DNA of 64,000 bases from Monocercomonoides exilis. Taxonomy: Eukaryota > Preaxostyla > Oxymonadida > Polymastigidae. The notes under the pieces were generated by a model, which was given only the letters and a program-made list of their open reading frames with translations, made no database searches and was not told the origin of the DNA. Numbering within the stretch: the stretch's first letter is position 1; the number at the start of each line of letters is the position of its first letter. A program made the translations under genes and the position numbers. The DNA lies in the NCBI GenBank assembly GCA_001643675.2, contig LSRY02000018.1, positions 248,001-312,000 of the forward strand, read 5' to 3'. Below are positions 49,466 through 61,900 of this stretch, in pieces.

Positions 49466-49692
49466 TACCGAGTTCATCAACGTTAGTTTGCAATATGCGG
49501 AAATATGCGTAAGAACAAATTTATTCAGTGATCATGCCCATTATTTTTTTATTTTTGGCATTTTTAAAACTGAACATGACAGACAAAGTTTCGCCAAATA
49601 ATTTCAATTTTTAAGTTATCAGAAAAAGAGCGCTTTTCATTTATTATATGTATTTTAGCTCAAATCGTCTGTCAACTAGATTATATATCGCC
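49466..49692 (-). repeat. Right terminal inverted repeat (family B)
   Basis: Inverse of 46813-47039; inner end TACCGAGTTCATC, outer end ATTATATATCGCC. Confidence 0.88.
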
Positions 49693-50373
49693 GATGGAGG
49701 AAGATGAGAAGTGAAGAATGGTGAGAGTGAGATTGAATGGACAATGAAAGAGAGGGCGAAAACAACATTTTATTTTTTCTTTATTCGGAATTGGGTTTGA
49801 AAGGCGAAGGCGTGGTATGGTGTGGTGCTTGAAGTGAATTACGTTGTGGTGAGAGTTAATTGGAGAGAGGCAAACAGGTGAAGAGGGGAGTGAAGTGATA
49901 TGAAGATTTGTGGAGGTATTTTATTCTTGTTTGTTCATTTTATTCATGTTCTATTTTTTATTTGTATTTGTATTTTTTGATTTCATTGATGTGTGATGAG
50001 ATCAGGTGTTGTCAGAAGCGCTGGGGGAGCATGAAATAAGGGATGTGGAAACACTGCTTTTTTTATAAGCATTCCTGGAAGAAATTGGGAGAAAACAGAA
50101 TCCAGAAGATATTTGGCTGAATGAGGGAACAGAAAATACTGAAGAGAATGAGGAAAGAAATTTTTGTGAATTTCTTTTACAAAAATCTTTTCGGAAGCAG
50201 CAATAGAGGCAGAAAAGAGGAACTCAAGCCCAATGGGATATTTTTTGACATGGCGCTAAGAGGCATGGGGAAGGAGGTGAATGTATAGGAAGAATTTTTT
50301 TAGAGAAAATCGCATTTCTCTTCTATTTGTCAATATCTTCTCATCACCTTCCATCCCTTTTGTATCCCTCTAA
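49693..50373. other. Decayed sequence upstream of a beta-helix fragment
   Basis: Purine-rich plus-strand sequence with no intact frame; probably the degraded 5' part of the beta-helix gene or an older neighbour. TAA at 50371-50373 bounds the open frame that follows. Confidence 0.35.
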
Positions 50374-51501
50374 CACCTGACATTTTTCAATATTTCAACA
50401 GCAAATGAGGCATGTTCGCCTTCAACAACTACGTCAACCCAAACCACTTGTTTTATGAATAGCTGCTCATTCTCATCAGTTTGCGATGCATATGATGGAG
50501 GAATTGTCCCTTCCCTCAACAACCCCTTGGCTTCATTGATTGTCTCAAACACCTCATTCGTTGGGTGTTGCAGAACAAGAAATGTGAAATGTGAAGGAAA
50601 TGCAGAGGTACCATTGAAGCCAGGGAGACAAAACACAACGGAAAATGGAGCAAACTCATTCATTTTGTGTGAATGGAATGGATCGAGGACTACAGTAGAA
50701 AGTGACTCGTGGACTGATGGAGTGTCAAGCAGAGGGGCCATCTGCATGTACAGCCAGTCGTCGGCATCGGTGTCTGTTTCTCATTGCTCATTCAACAACT
50801 GTTATGCTTATTATGCAGGAGGTGGTATTAATTGTTACAATATCAAATCGGTTGAGATTGAAAACAACTCCTTTGATTCTTGTACTGCACAGAATTATCG
50901 TGGGGGTGGAATATTCATTTATTTGTTTTTGAAATGTATTCGGATCGGCGGGTGCGGATTCCAGAATTGTAAAGCATATAGCCATGGAGGAGGACTTTAT
51001 TTGGATAATTTTCAGGTTTCAGAAGCAAACTGTATTGGAGCTGAAAATGGAGAAGGGGAGAGTGCGTGTGTGTTTGACTGCAGTTCCTCTTCATGCTCGG
51101 TGACAAATTATTACGGTGGAGGTATGTTTTACTATAATGTTCCTGGCACACAATTCAAAATGAGGAGCATTCAGTTCATTTCATGTTCAGCATCGGCACA
51201 TGGAGGTGGATTGTGTTTTGCTCCAAGTCAATCAACAGCTCCATGCAACAATCAATATTGCTATTTCTTCTTCTTCCATGATTGTAGATGCACAACAACT
51301 TCCACTCCATATGGCCACGATGTGTATTTTGAAGATTATTACAATCTCTTCTCATCGAACAATCCTTTTAATGAATCGTATACAACGAATAACAATGATA
51401 AGAGAGTGTGCCGCCAATATTATAATGGAAGCAGTTGGGTGCCTCAGCATACAGAAAAGAAGGATTGGTTGAAGGAGGAAATGAAGGATCGGTATGTTTA
51501 G
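50374..51501 (+). pseudogene. Beta-helix GGG-repeat surface-type protein, truncated at both ends
   Basis: The frame is open from 50374, well upstream of the first ATG (50455), so the 5' end is lost. The protein shows successive beta-helix turns marked by GGGI, GGGIF, HGGGLYL, YGGGMFYYN and HGGGLCF, with many Cys, Asn and Ser, then a conserved tail YGHDVYFEDYYNLF, NPFNESYTTN, QHTEKKDWLKEEMKDRYV. In the family, as I recall it, the protein continues after this point with a second domain like that of the 52230 gene. Here it stops exactly where the family-A inverted repeat begins (51503). These proteins resemble polymorphic outer-membrane autotransporters in fold pattern; surface location is inference. 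Confidence 0.8.
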
Positions 51502-51502
51502 G

Positions 51503-52190
51503 GGCATAGGTGTAACTGTCTACCTTTTGTAATTATGGATTTTCACTATTAATTTTGTGATGTTTCAAAAGCAAAAATTATTTAAAAACTTTTGTATGGA
51601 CCGATTTTTCGCAAAAATTTTTGTTTCTCGTGAAAAAACTATTTTTAAAAATGACCCATAAATATGAGTATTTTTTCAAAAAATAAATAAAATAAGATAA
51701 TAATGAAATAAAAAGTGGATAAAAGGTCATTAATTATTACATTGTCCTATTTTAATAATAATAATTTGAGAAATAAAACATAAAAAAAATAAATTAAAAA
51801 ATTAAAATATTTTGATCAATCCCACAATTAAATTTTTAATATCCAAAAAATAAGAAATTAGTTTCTTTCGTCAAGAATAGAACCCTCGCTTGCGAACATA
51901 TAACAAATCAAATGTTTAGAAATATTATAAAAGTGTGCGATGAATTGTTATCAATATATCGTTCAAATTTTTATGAATTTTGTTAATGAATTTTTAGCTG
52001 ATCAATTTTGTGCAGTTGTAGGATATTAATGTTATGCCATGTTGATAATGAATATAGAAGAACAAACAAATCATGTGAAACATTCTTTTTAATTATTAAC
52101 ATTGTTTTATTAAAATTTTTCGCAAAACATATTAAATATCATTTATTTTATTCTGAAAAAAGATAGATATTAAATGATATAGCCGATTTG
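51503..52190 (+). repeat. Third copy of the family-A terminal repeat (left end)
   Basis: Starts GGCATAGGTGTAACTG and follows the left arm at 11865, including GTATGGACCGATTTTTCGC and ATGACCCATAAATATGAG, but with several percent divergence, so it is older. Similarity extends the whole 680 bp seen in the left-end copy. No matching right arm is visible to the right in this window. Confidence 0.85.
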
Positions 52191-52229
52191 AGTGAAAATT
52201 GAACAAAAATAGCGCAAGGTTAAAAAGAA

Positions 52230-54044
52230 ATGAAGTTCGTTGGGAATATTATTCCACCAAGTTTTAGCAGAACAATCACATCAGTGATCGAATCAAACAC
52301 TCAAAATGGCGAATTGGATATGAAGAACTGTGCAATAAGCGCGATTGGAGGGAAGCAGAACACGATTGGATTTTCTCTTATCAAATCAATTGGGAAAATA
52401 GTTGAATTGGAGTTTGTCACGATTTCAGATGTGAAATCAACCGTTTCGTTATTTTCATTTTCACTTTCATCAGAAAATGTGAATGATCAGGAATACAAAG
52501 TGAAACTGTTAAATTGCACACTAGAAAGATTGGAGATTGATGGAAGCGGAGAGGCAACTGTATTTGGAGGGAATATGTGTGTTGGGATGGTGATGAATGG
52601 AAGCAAGATAGAAAGGGCATTGTCGGAGAAGAGCAAAGAAGGAGGAGCACTAAAGATAGTACTGAATGAAGGAGGATTTATTGCAATTGAAGAGAGTTCA
52701 TTAACTGGATGTATTTGCGAGAATGTGAGTGAGGGAGGAAAAGGAGGAGGGATATATTTGGATTGCAGTTTGATCGAAGAAGCATTTCAGCTCTCATCGA
52801 TATCATTTTCTAAATGTTCGGCAACAGTTGGGAATAACATGTTTGTGAAGAGTGGGAATCTTGTGAACAGTGTGAATACAGAGCGTTTTGCATATGATTA
52901 CTCGAGATATTCTAACGATGGGAATGCGTTTGTTGGAAAAGATGGGATTTATGGGGAAATGGATCTTCGAGTGTTTCTTGTTTCTTTGAAGTGGACGGTC
53001 GTGTCTGTTTCGAAAGATGGACATAACATATTGGGATGTGGAGATGAAAAATTCCCATGCCAATCGATGAAAAGTGGAATTGACCACATTGACAGAAGTG
53101 GAGCAGTTGGAGAAAGGAAAGTGAATGTGAGGGATGACGGGACAATTGAAGATATTTTTTCATTCACAGATGCACTTGTGATTGATGGGTGTGTGAATGA
53201 AGGAGATGACATTAAACACAAGCCTATCCATTTTGAAAAGACGATCAATGGAGATTCTGCTTCATCCCAAACTGTTATTTCATCAATTAAGACACTCAGC
53301 TTTTTAGCTTTGGAGTTTCGAATCCCAAGTCAATTTGTACCGAGCATGAATTCATTGATCTCATCGAGTGGGGTTCTTCAACTCGAAAACTGTTTTTTTG
53401 AGATCCAATCATCAACAGATATTATTCAATATTCGTTGATAACCACAACCAGTGGAAGTTGCACGTTGAAGGGATGCAGTTTGTCAGATTGCTCATTTAT
53501 CAAATCACCATTGGTGATGACTTCTTCGGTTTTGTTTGAAAACAACAACTTTTCGAACATTGAGAACACAGGCAGCGGCGAAGAAGGAGGTGTTGCAAAA
53601 GTGATATTGCAAGTGAATGAAGAATTAGTGATCGAATCAACAAATGTATCATCGTGTTCACTTCCTTCAAACAATGGAAAAGGTGGATTCTTGTATTTGA
53701 ACTGTCAAAATTGTTTGAATAAAAAGCCACTTCTTTTGGAAAACGTTTTGTTTGCAAACAACAATGCAGCCATTGGAAAGAATGTGTTCATTTTGGGAAA
53801 GGATTTTAATACTTCTGTGACAAATGAGTCATTCAAGTTTGATTATTCCGAAATGAAGAATGATAAAACTTTGTTTGTTGGAAGTGACATCTTTCATTCA
53901 AACAAAGATTTATTCATGTTCCTCGTTCCATTCAGCTCATTTGAGATATTTATTTCATCGAGCGGATTTGATATAAGAAGATGTGGAAATAAAGGAGAGG
54001 CAAGGCTTGCGGTTTATAAGCTTGCTGTTCTGCTGACAGCATAG
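52230..54044 (+). pseudogene. Beta-helix surface-type protein, 604-codon open piece
   Basis: The longest beta-helix frame in the window runs from ATG 52230 to TAG 54044. It has two units: SEGGKGGGIYLDC with NMFVKSG, then VSKDGHNILGCGDEKFPCQS opening a second unit with TTTSGSCTLKGCSL, GKGGFLYLN and GKNVFILGKDF, ending ISSSGFDIRRCGNKG where a third CG-x-PC block would begin but the frame breaks. No signal peptide, GGG-rich N-terminal domain or transmembrane segment is present. It is the reference for the fragments at 12549, 14302 and 17465. It lies 40 bp inside the family-A left end, so it may be cargo of that element. Confidence 0.75.
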
Positions 54045-56256
54045 CAAGAGAAGGAGTAGTTGCTGGAAAGAGCGTTGGGGTTTTCATTATTGTTAACAAA
54101 AAGTTTTGTTGGGAGGAAATCGAGGAAGGAAGTAAATTTTTGGTGGCTTATGATTGCGTATGGATAGCGAACGGAGGAGAGATGGAGAAGGAGAGTGTTT
54201 TTGTGAGAGAGATTGAGTTTGGCGAAGTCGGAATTATAAAGGTGGTATGAAGGAAGAGTGGAGCAGGGATTTCTCGTAGTGGAGTATGTGAAGACAGACG
54301 GAATAGTTGTAATAGACAGATTAAAGAAATAGGAAATAAAATGATGATGATGATGAAAAAGAAGAAACAAAATGCGAATTAAATGAGTAGTTGTTGTTAA
54401 CATCAAATTTGAAAGGTTTTTGGACAATGAAAGCAAAGAAAAAGAAAAATAGATTTGTTTGATCATTATTGAAGTAAATTGAGAAAGCTTGTGTTGGTTG
54501 GAGTGATGAGTGCTTATGTGGAATAGAATTGGGAAAAAGGATTAAATGTGCATGCGATTTGTGCGAATTTGCGTGAAACATAAATTCAAAAACAATATGA
54601 GATGGAGTTTGTGGATGAAGATAAGATGAACAAGGCTGAGCTGAGGAAAAGAAGATAACAAAAAGTCTGAAAGGAATTCAACGGATTAACTTCTTCCTGT
54701 CATGAAGTTTGATGGAGATGTTGCTTTCTTATGTTAGCTGAAGAGAAATAAATACGAAACAGAAAGAAGAGCGGTGAATGTCTGAGTGCAAAGATGTCTG
54801 AGATGAGACTTCTTCATAACTTTTGAACTGTGGAAAGCATGGTTCTGTGAACAGAAGCCGGGAAAGTGAATGAGTCGAATGTGGGATTTGAGTTGGGATG
54901 GAGCAAGATTGTCGAACACAGGATTATGTAAATGCAAAGGGGGATTAAGGATAAACAGAATCGCTCTTCTGGAAGAGTATCATTTGAGAATGTGATGTTG
55001 TCTGTGCATCTGAGTTTGATTGTCGAAGGATTGAATGTGGAATGTATTGTGAATCAGAGGAACAAAGAAGTGGTTGCGATGAGAATTGTGCTGAAAGGAG
55101 AAGAGAATGACGTATTGAGATGCAGGAGTGGAGCGAAATGAATTCACTCTGTGAGGAAAGGAAGCATGAAATTCAAGCATTCTTGAGGAAGTGAGAAGAC
55201 GATTTCTGCTCTATTGAAGCGGAAGTGAGTTATATTTGTGGATAATTACATTTGAAAGTGAAAGAATGCGGATTTGGAAAGCACAGATTTGAATAGGAGA
55301 TTTTATGAAGAGATATTTGCGTTTCAATTTCGAAAGATGGAAATTTCAACTATTTGCATTGTGGGATTGATTGAATTATTAAGTGGAAAAATATGTTTTT
55401 GTTCTTTGTTAAATAAGAAAATTGTACAATATGCGTTTATCGAATCTGGAGAAATGTTATGTGATTGATTAAAGAGGCAGATTTGTCCCACCTATTCTGG
55501 AAGGGTGCGAGCAAATGAATGTGGGGCTGAGGATGAGGAAAATTATGATTGGAAATATTAGCAATATAAGGGGAAAACATATTTTAAAAAGCTGTTCTTT
55601 GTCAATTCAAGTGAATTAAATTGGAGTGAATTTGTGCAACATTAATTCAAGGAGTGTTTTTGAGATATTTGTTTCATTGATATCAACTGAAGCTCGAATA
55701 TGCATTGGATCTGAAACAGAAGAGGCAAAGCTGCACAGGACAGAATCTGCAAAGGATTTGAAAAGATAATGAATTGAACAGAGTTTCTGGTTGTGAAAGG
55801 AACGATGAATAAAAGAATGGTTGCGAACTATCAGGATTGCATAATGAAGGGACTAAAGTTGATTTATTGCACACTTTGCTGTGAAAGAGGAGGGGAATGA
55901 GAGATGATGTGAAATGCATGAGGAATTGTTTTTCTGACATAGCCACATGATTATCGTTTGAGAGTCTGAATGTGAAAAAAATATGATTTTGGATTAATGT
56001 CAAAAGAGAGGGATGTCAATATTGTTATTCAAAGAGAATTCATTTATAATCATGAAATCAACGAGATAATTACATATGGCACGTTGACAAAATTTGTGTT
56101 GTTTTTGTTAGAAATTTATTTTCTATCATTAGTGTTAATTGGATTCTCTTATTGAAATGTGATCAAAATGTGATGTGATAAATAGTGAAGCAAAATTAAA
56201 ATTCTTAGACTTATAGTGGACTGCTCTGTTACAATATTTGTTGATTTTATAAAGCT
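54045..56256. other. Decayed beta-helix continuation and spacer
   Basis: Plus-strand composition up to about 55.9 kb (many GAA, GGA, TTTGA words) is like that of the beta-helix gene but full of stops; a better piece is 54932-55141 (SGRVSFENVMLSVHLSLIVE). It probably continues the 52230 gene. From about 56.0 kb it is AT-rich. Confidence 0.4.
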
Positions 56257-57640
56257 TCAAAGTATTTTTCGATTGAGAATTGCATTTGTTTTTTCTTTTT
56301 CTTTTTTCTCCATTTCTTCAATCTTTTTCTCTTTTTTTTCGCAAAACTTAAGAGTTTCAAACTCCAACGTTTTTAACTGTTGGCTTTCGTTATTTTTCAG
56401 AAATCTTCCATCACACGATCTATATCTTTTCTTTTTCTTCTTTCTTGCAGTTTTGCAATTTGTGTCAGATGAGAATATATCATCTTCAGTTTCAACTTTT
56501 GTTTCTGTTTCTTTCTCTTCTTTCTCTTCTTCGTCATCTATTTTTCTTCTTTTTGAATTTGTTGATTCTTTTGTTTCTGATATTAGCTTTGATGATCTTT
56601 TTTTCTTTAACATTTCATCGAGTTCATTTTCATCACACATTTCATTGTTGTTTCTTTTTCTCAATTCCTCTTTTTTATATAAATAAGAAGACAATTTGAA
56701 TTTTCTCTCTTTCAAAAGAATGCTTTTCAAGCTTGCAACGCTTTCGCTGTAAGCTCTCAAGAAAATATCAAAATTTTTCTTTCTGATTTTTGAAAGTTCC
56801 TTAATGTATGCTGTCGGTGTGAGTCTGTTGTTGATCCGATATTCAAAAATAATAAACATATTCTTTTGTCTTAATGTTCGTTCTTCCTCTTTTTGGAATG
56901 TGGTTTTTCAGATGAGACCACACACTTTCTATTGTTTGAGTGTGAACTTTAGGATTTTCAGGCTTGATAAAATTGAGAGAATGATTTTCACTGTCAATTG
57001 TGAATCCATTTTCACTAATGCTATTATATGCTGACCATTTGTCAAACATAATTGTTTATGATCTCTCTATGTTCTTTTTTACAAAAAATAATATTGTATC
57101 TGCTTTTCGATCTGGAAGAAATTCCACTATCAATTTTTGTGGCTTTCCAATTTATTTTCTCTCAACAACCCCCTATTACCATTGCTGTTCTCTGCATCTC
57201 CCAACACCATTTTTTCTTTTATGGATTAAAGTTTCATCAATTTTCTCTATTCGATCTTTTCAGTTTTTCTCCATTTCGAATGTTTCAAAATAACAGCGTA
57301 CTCTTCTCAACTTTTCAAATATATTCACTACTGTTTTGTTTGAAATTTTTGTTTCAAAAGTGACTTCCTTTATTTGGTGTTTGTACCAAAAATGATACAA
57401 CAATGATGTAAGTTTGAATGGTGAAAGATGAAATTCCATAAAAATTGAATCAATATTCCAACTGTAATTTCTTCCACATTTCGTGCATTTATAAGCATAG
57501 AAATCACAATCCTTTTTTCGCGTCCTTAATTCCATCAGTTTTTCGCACTTCCAACATGATCGATTTTTTATAATAATCCAAAATTTGGAAAGCAATTCAA
57601 TAGCCAATAGATTCTTGTTGTTCGATCGCATCAAAAACTC
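56257..57640 (-). pseudogene. Merlin / IS1016-type (ISXO2-like) transposase relic
   Basis: On the minus strand, a zinc ribbon (CWKCEKLM...YKCTKC) is followed by the pattern of the IS1016/Merlin transposase: a broken middle with KIDETLIHKRKNG and FDKWSAYN, then NHSLNFIKPEN, HTQTIESVWSHLKNHIPKRG and FEYRINNRLT. The C-terminal part changes frame near 56850, apparently through one extra T in a T run, and stops also lie between 57049 and 57260. After the transposase core there is an unusual charged extension of about 150 residues rich in Lys and Glu. It is dead. Termini were not found. Confidence 0.75.
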
Positions 57641-58448
57641 ACTGAAAGTTAATTCTTCATCTGCGTGTTTTTAATGGGATCGTTAAAACCGACTCTTCAA
57701 ATATGACAGATGGAATTGGTTAAATAAAAGGTAATTCATTTAAATATAAATATTTTTTGAATAATAAATGTGTATTTTTTTTTTGAAAAGCTCCACGACT
57801 AAAATATGGTCCCACAAAAAATCAAAAAAAGTTGATCATTCCGTTCCCATCATTCATTTTTGTTAATTCTCCATTTGTATTTATTTCATATATCATCGAA
57901 TATAATGTTTCAATAAGATCGATATTGCATAAACCATTAATTAACTTTTCATTTTTGATTTAAAAAGTAATCTATTAGTTGTTATTTATGTCAAACTATT
58001 ATTTTCATAAATATTGACCTTTTTTGTTCCATTAATTTGAATAGACATTTGATTTCTTGAATAATTATAACCATTTGAACATTTCAATGAGTTGAAAAAA
58101 CGAAAAGGAGAAAAATCGCGAATTTTGTATTTTTATTTTTTAGTTAATAATTATGAAAATATAGAAGGAATGATACATATGAATGAAAAACCATTTTCAA
58201 GAATTTGAACAAATTAATTGATCACATACGTTTTTTTTTTGAAAAAAATTAATATTATTCGCAATTAAAACATCAAAAAGCTTGAAATCAAAAACGAAAA
58301 ATGATACATATCATTTTTTGAATCAAATCATGAATCGCATCTTTTTGTTGAGGTTGTTTTCCTTTTTCTTTTTTGTTCATCTTTTTCTTATTTCACTCGT
58401 TTTCTTTCAAAGAATTTTTTAAAAGGAGCAAATGCTTCACTAATCTTG
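57641..58448. other. AT-rich spacer
   Basis: No coding sequence. Poly-T and poly-A rich; may contain the outer end of the Merlin-type element, but no inverted repeat was recognised. Confidence 0.4.
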
Positions 58449-58515
58449 TTAACGCATAATCTTTTTTCGCATATATTGTGTAATATGCAAGATAGAGAGA
58501 AGAAGAAGAAGAAGA

Positions 58516-58932
58516 AGAAGAGGAAGAGGAAGATGAGGAAGATGAGGAAGATGAGGAAGATGAGGAAAAAGAGGAAGATGAGGAAGATGAGGAAGATGAG
58601 GAAGATGAGGAAGATGAGGAAGATGAGGAAGATGAGGAAGATGAGGAAGATGAGGAAGATGAGGAAGATGAGGAAAAAGAGGAAGATGAGGAAGATGAGG
58701 AAGATGAGGAAGATGAGGAAGATGAGGAAGATGAGGAAAAAGAGGAAGATGAGGAAGATGAGGAAGATGAGGAAGATGAGGAAGATGAGGAAGATGAGGA
58801 AAAAGAGGAAGATGAGGAAGATGAGGAAGATGAGGAAGATGAGGAAGATGAGGAAGATGAGGAAAAAGAGGAAGATGAGGAAGATGAGGAAGATGAGGAA
58901 GATGAGGAAGATGAGGAAGATGAGGAAGATGA
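58516..58932. repeat. GAGGAAGAT minisatellite with 63-bp higher-order unit
   Basis: About 46 tandem nonamers GAGGAAGAT, in which variant GAGGAAAAA nonamers recur. Their A5 cores lie at 58566, 58674, 58737, 58800 and 58863; the last four are exactly 63 bp apart (six standard units plus one variant), so a seven-unit block has been copied. It is open in every frame on both strands and forms the LPH-repeat end of the minus-strand gene. Confidence 0.9.
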
Positions 58933-61900
58933 GGTTGAAGAGGCAGGAGAGGTGGTGATGAATGTGTTGAAAAGAAGGAGATGGAAGATGGAGATGGAAA
59001 AGGTGAAGATTGAGAAGGAGGAGAAGATACAGAGAAAGAAGGGATTTGTCGTATGGATGCAGGAGACAAAGTGGAAAGTGAGGGAGATGTGGAAGGATTA
59101 TTGCTTCCACTGATAACGTTTCTGAAAATGTTATTATTGGAGTTGTTGTAAGTTGTAGAATGTGGAATTACAGTCTTCACAGAAGGAATAGCCTGATAAG
59201 CGCGAGAAAGAAGCACACCGAAGATGCTGAGTGAAGCCAGTTCAGGATGTGAATGGAAATAAACAGAAGAAAGAGGAAGAAGCAGATGACGCAGAATGAG
59301 ACGAGGAAGAAAAATGTGAATGAATCGGAGGCTAAAGTTGCAGATGAGGTGGCTGAGAAAGACGAGGAGTGGGAGAAAAAGAGTGAATGTCTGAAGACAA
59401 TAAAAGATGTGAAGGATAAAGCTGAGGGGAGCGAGAATTAGTGAGCGGAAAGGAGGTGGAGAATAAAAGGTGCAGGAAAAAGGAGAATTGGATAATGCAG
59501 CAGATGAAGAAGAAACTACTGTGGCGGTTTGGAATTGACTATGAGGAAGAGCAAACGAATGAATAAATGAAGAAGATTGATGGGAAGGAGGGGAATGCAA
59601 AGTGGAAGAAGAAGAAGAAGAACCAGAAGCAGAGGAAGTGACATCCGAAGAAGAAGCATTCGACGATGATGCAGAGCGATCAGCAGCGTTGCCAAAGGGA
59701 TCAGAAGAGACAGACAAGCTGTTCTGCACTGAATATTGACTAGCCGCGCCTGCAAGAGATGTCTTTCTAGGCATTTCAGACACATAAAACAGCTTCTGGC
59801 TGGGTGATGCGTAGTCGTAATCATAAGACAAGCTGTTAGATGTGATACGCTCAGAGAAGTTGCTGGAGGCTGAAAGATTCGCACTGGACTGCGAATAACC
59901 TGTCCACTACCACTTTCACTACTATCACAACCACCATCTCCTCCTCCTATTCTCTCGTTGTTCAAGATCTTATTTGTGGAGCGTGCATCGACGGTTGGGT
60001 GTCCATCGTAGCAGTCAATAAAGCGCTTCGATGCAGGTGTGGATTCTTCAACAAGAGGCGCAGATAATGTCAAGGCAACCAGCTTCTGCTGATGGATGAT
60101 GCTCATAAAGGAACGCAGCCGGTAGATAAAACGAGAAGATGCAGCTGTTGCTGTGGAGCGAGTGTCGCAGAAGCAGGATGAAGTAGAAGAAGAAGATGAT
60201 GAGGAAGAGAAAGAAGAGGAGGAAGAGGAAGATGAATATGATTGTGGAAGGATCACAATTTCAGATGTCTGGCTGCTAGTGGTGGTGATGCTGGGAAAGC
60301 AGGCGATGGCTGGAGAATGAGAAGAAGAAACGAGCTGCATAGAAGCTGTTGCTTCCACTTCCGCTTCCGATGCTGCTGTTGATGATGCTGATATCTGACA
60401 GCTGCTTCGCAGACGACGTGCTTTCCAGGCGCAGCGCAGTCTCTGCATCGATTTCGAAGCTTTTCTCGCTAATGGCATCTCCCTAATGTTCTCTCTCCAG
60501 CACTGGGATCAGCCTCAGCGTCGACATTCTGTGTCTTTCTGCCATTGGGTTCGCAAATAAGTTACTTTTGATGTAGCAAGTGTAGTCGAATGAAGAAGTC
60601 ACGATGAATGTGAGCGGGTCCGGTTGTCTTGAGAGTGGGATGTGGTTCTTTCTGATCTCGCGGATAACATAGTCCCTCAAAAACAGCGTCTTTATCTGCA
60701 GGTTGAAGCGGTTTGTGAGCACATACACACAACACGTGAACATCGCATCCCCCGGCACTGTGCGCATCTGATGATTGAGCGAAGACAAGCCAGCAAAAAG
60801 GCTCTCAAGAAGCTTGTTCAGAGAAAAAAACAGCTCTTCTGCACGAATGAGAATCGTCTTTTCCCTCTGAACCACCTCTTCTGTCGCACACCTGCTCTTT
60901 GCGATGATTGTGATGTGCCTCCGGATCTGCGCCCTTTCGTTCTCCATCTGCCCAATCAGGTCAGGATACTTCTCCCTCCTGCTCTTTTTGATCACAAGCG
61001 AATACGACAGCTCATACTGCCTCCTATCCACCTTGTCAAACGTCGCTGAGTGGATCACCACGAAGAACAGGTTCTTCAGCCAGCGGGATAGCAGCCGCGC
61101 GGAACCGACGCACGGAAAGTGGTGGTGATGGTGGGGGTGACAGGCTGGATGGTATCCATCGACTGCTTCACAGCGCCTATTAGCAGCTGCACCTCCATTG
61201 ACGGCTGCCCAAGTGACTCAAAATGTAACATCTCCTCGATCCTCTCCAGTTCTGCACTCAGTTCATCCATCTGCCTCTGTGTTGTTTCAATCGTCCTTTT
61301 GATCAACGAATCTCTCTGCTCCAAGAGATTAATTGCATTCTGGTTCTGCAGTGAAGTCTGCGTCTGGGACACGCGCTGCTGGAGGAGGTTTGTGTGTGTC
61401 TGGAGCTGCTCAATGATCAAAATTGTCGACCCACACGACGCAATCTGCTGTTGCATAGCTGGGATGCTGTATGCCAACTCCCGGCAGTAGTAGTCCACAA
61501 ACTCCACAAACGCTGAGTTTGAACAGTTCTCTATGAAGAATGAGCCATATATCGTGTCTCTCCATGTGAACCCCCACGTCGTGCTCTTCGAACTGTGTGT
61601 CTGTGACAAGTTCACTGCTTGTCTGTAGATGTTTGCCAGCGCATTCACAATCGCCTGCCTGATCGATTTCGTCTTTACACATTGAACCTGCGCAGAATCA
61701 GGCATTGAACCAGAAGAGGCGGGGTGATCTGGTACATTTATCTGCCCAGCTGCACTGGAAAACGGAAAAGTTTGTGCAAATGAAGATAGAAGCGGAGAAG
61801 AGGCAGGCAAGACAGTTGTGCCATACCCACCGCCACCACTTCCTCCTCCTCCGCTGCTGCCACTGCAACTTATCCTGCTGCTGCTGCCTTTTTCGCTGTC

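Larger units (their letters stand above)
46813..49692. mobile_element. 2.88-kb element with near-identical 227-bp inverted repeats
   Basis: Left repeat 46813-47039 and right repeat 49466-49692 are the same length and differ by about one base (GGCGAGATATAATC against GGCGATATATAATC). The near-identity of the arms suggests recent insertion or arm-to-arm conversion. The 2.4-kb interior encodes no transposase that I can recognise; it carries a decayed minus-strand gene-family fragment (48590-49316) and AT-rich sequence. No clear target duplication flanks the repeats. It is therefore a non-autonomous inverted-repeat element of unknown superfamily. Confidence 0.8.

Noticed and set aside
58388-59110. 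A hydrophobic 240-residue minus-strand frame made of IFL repeats that looks like a membrane protein.
   Set aside because: It is a frame shadow of the GAGGAAGAT minisatellite, which is open in all six frames.
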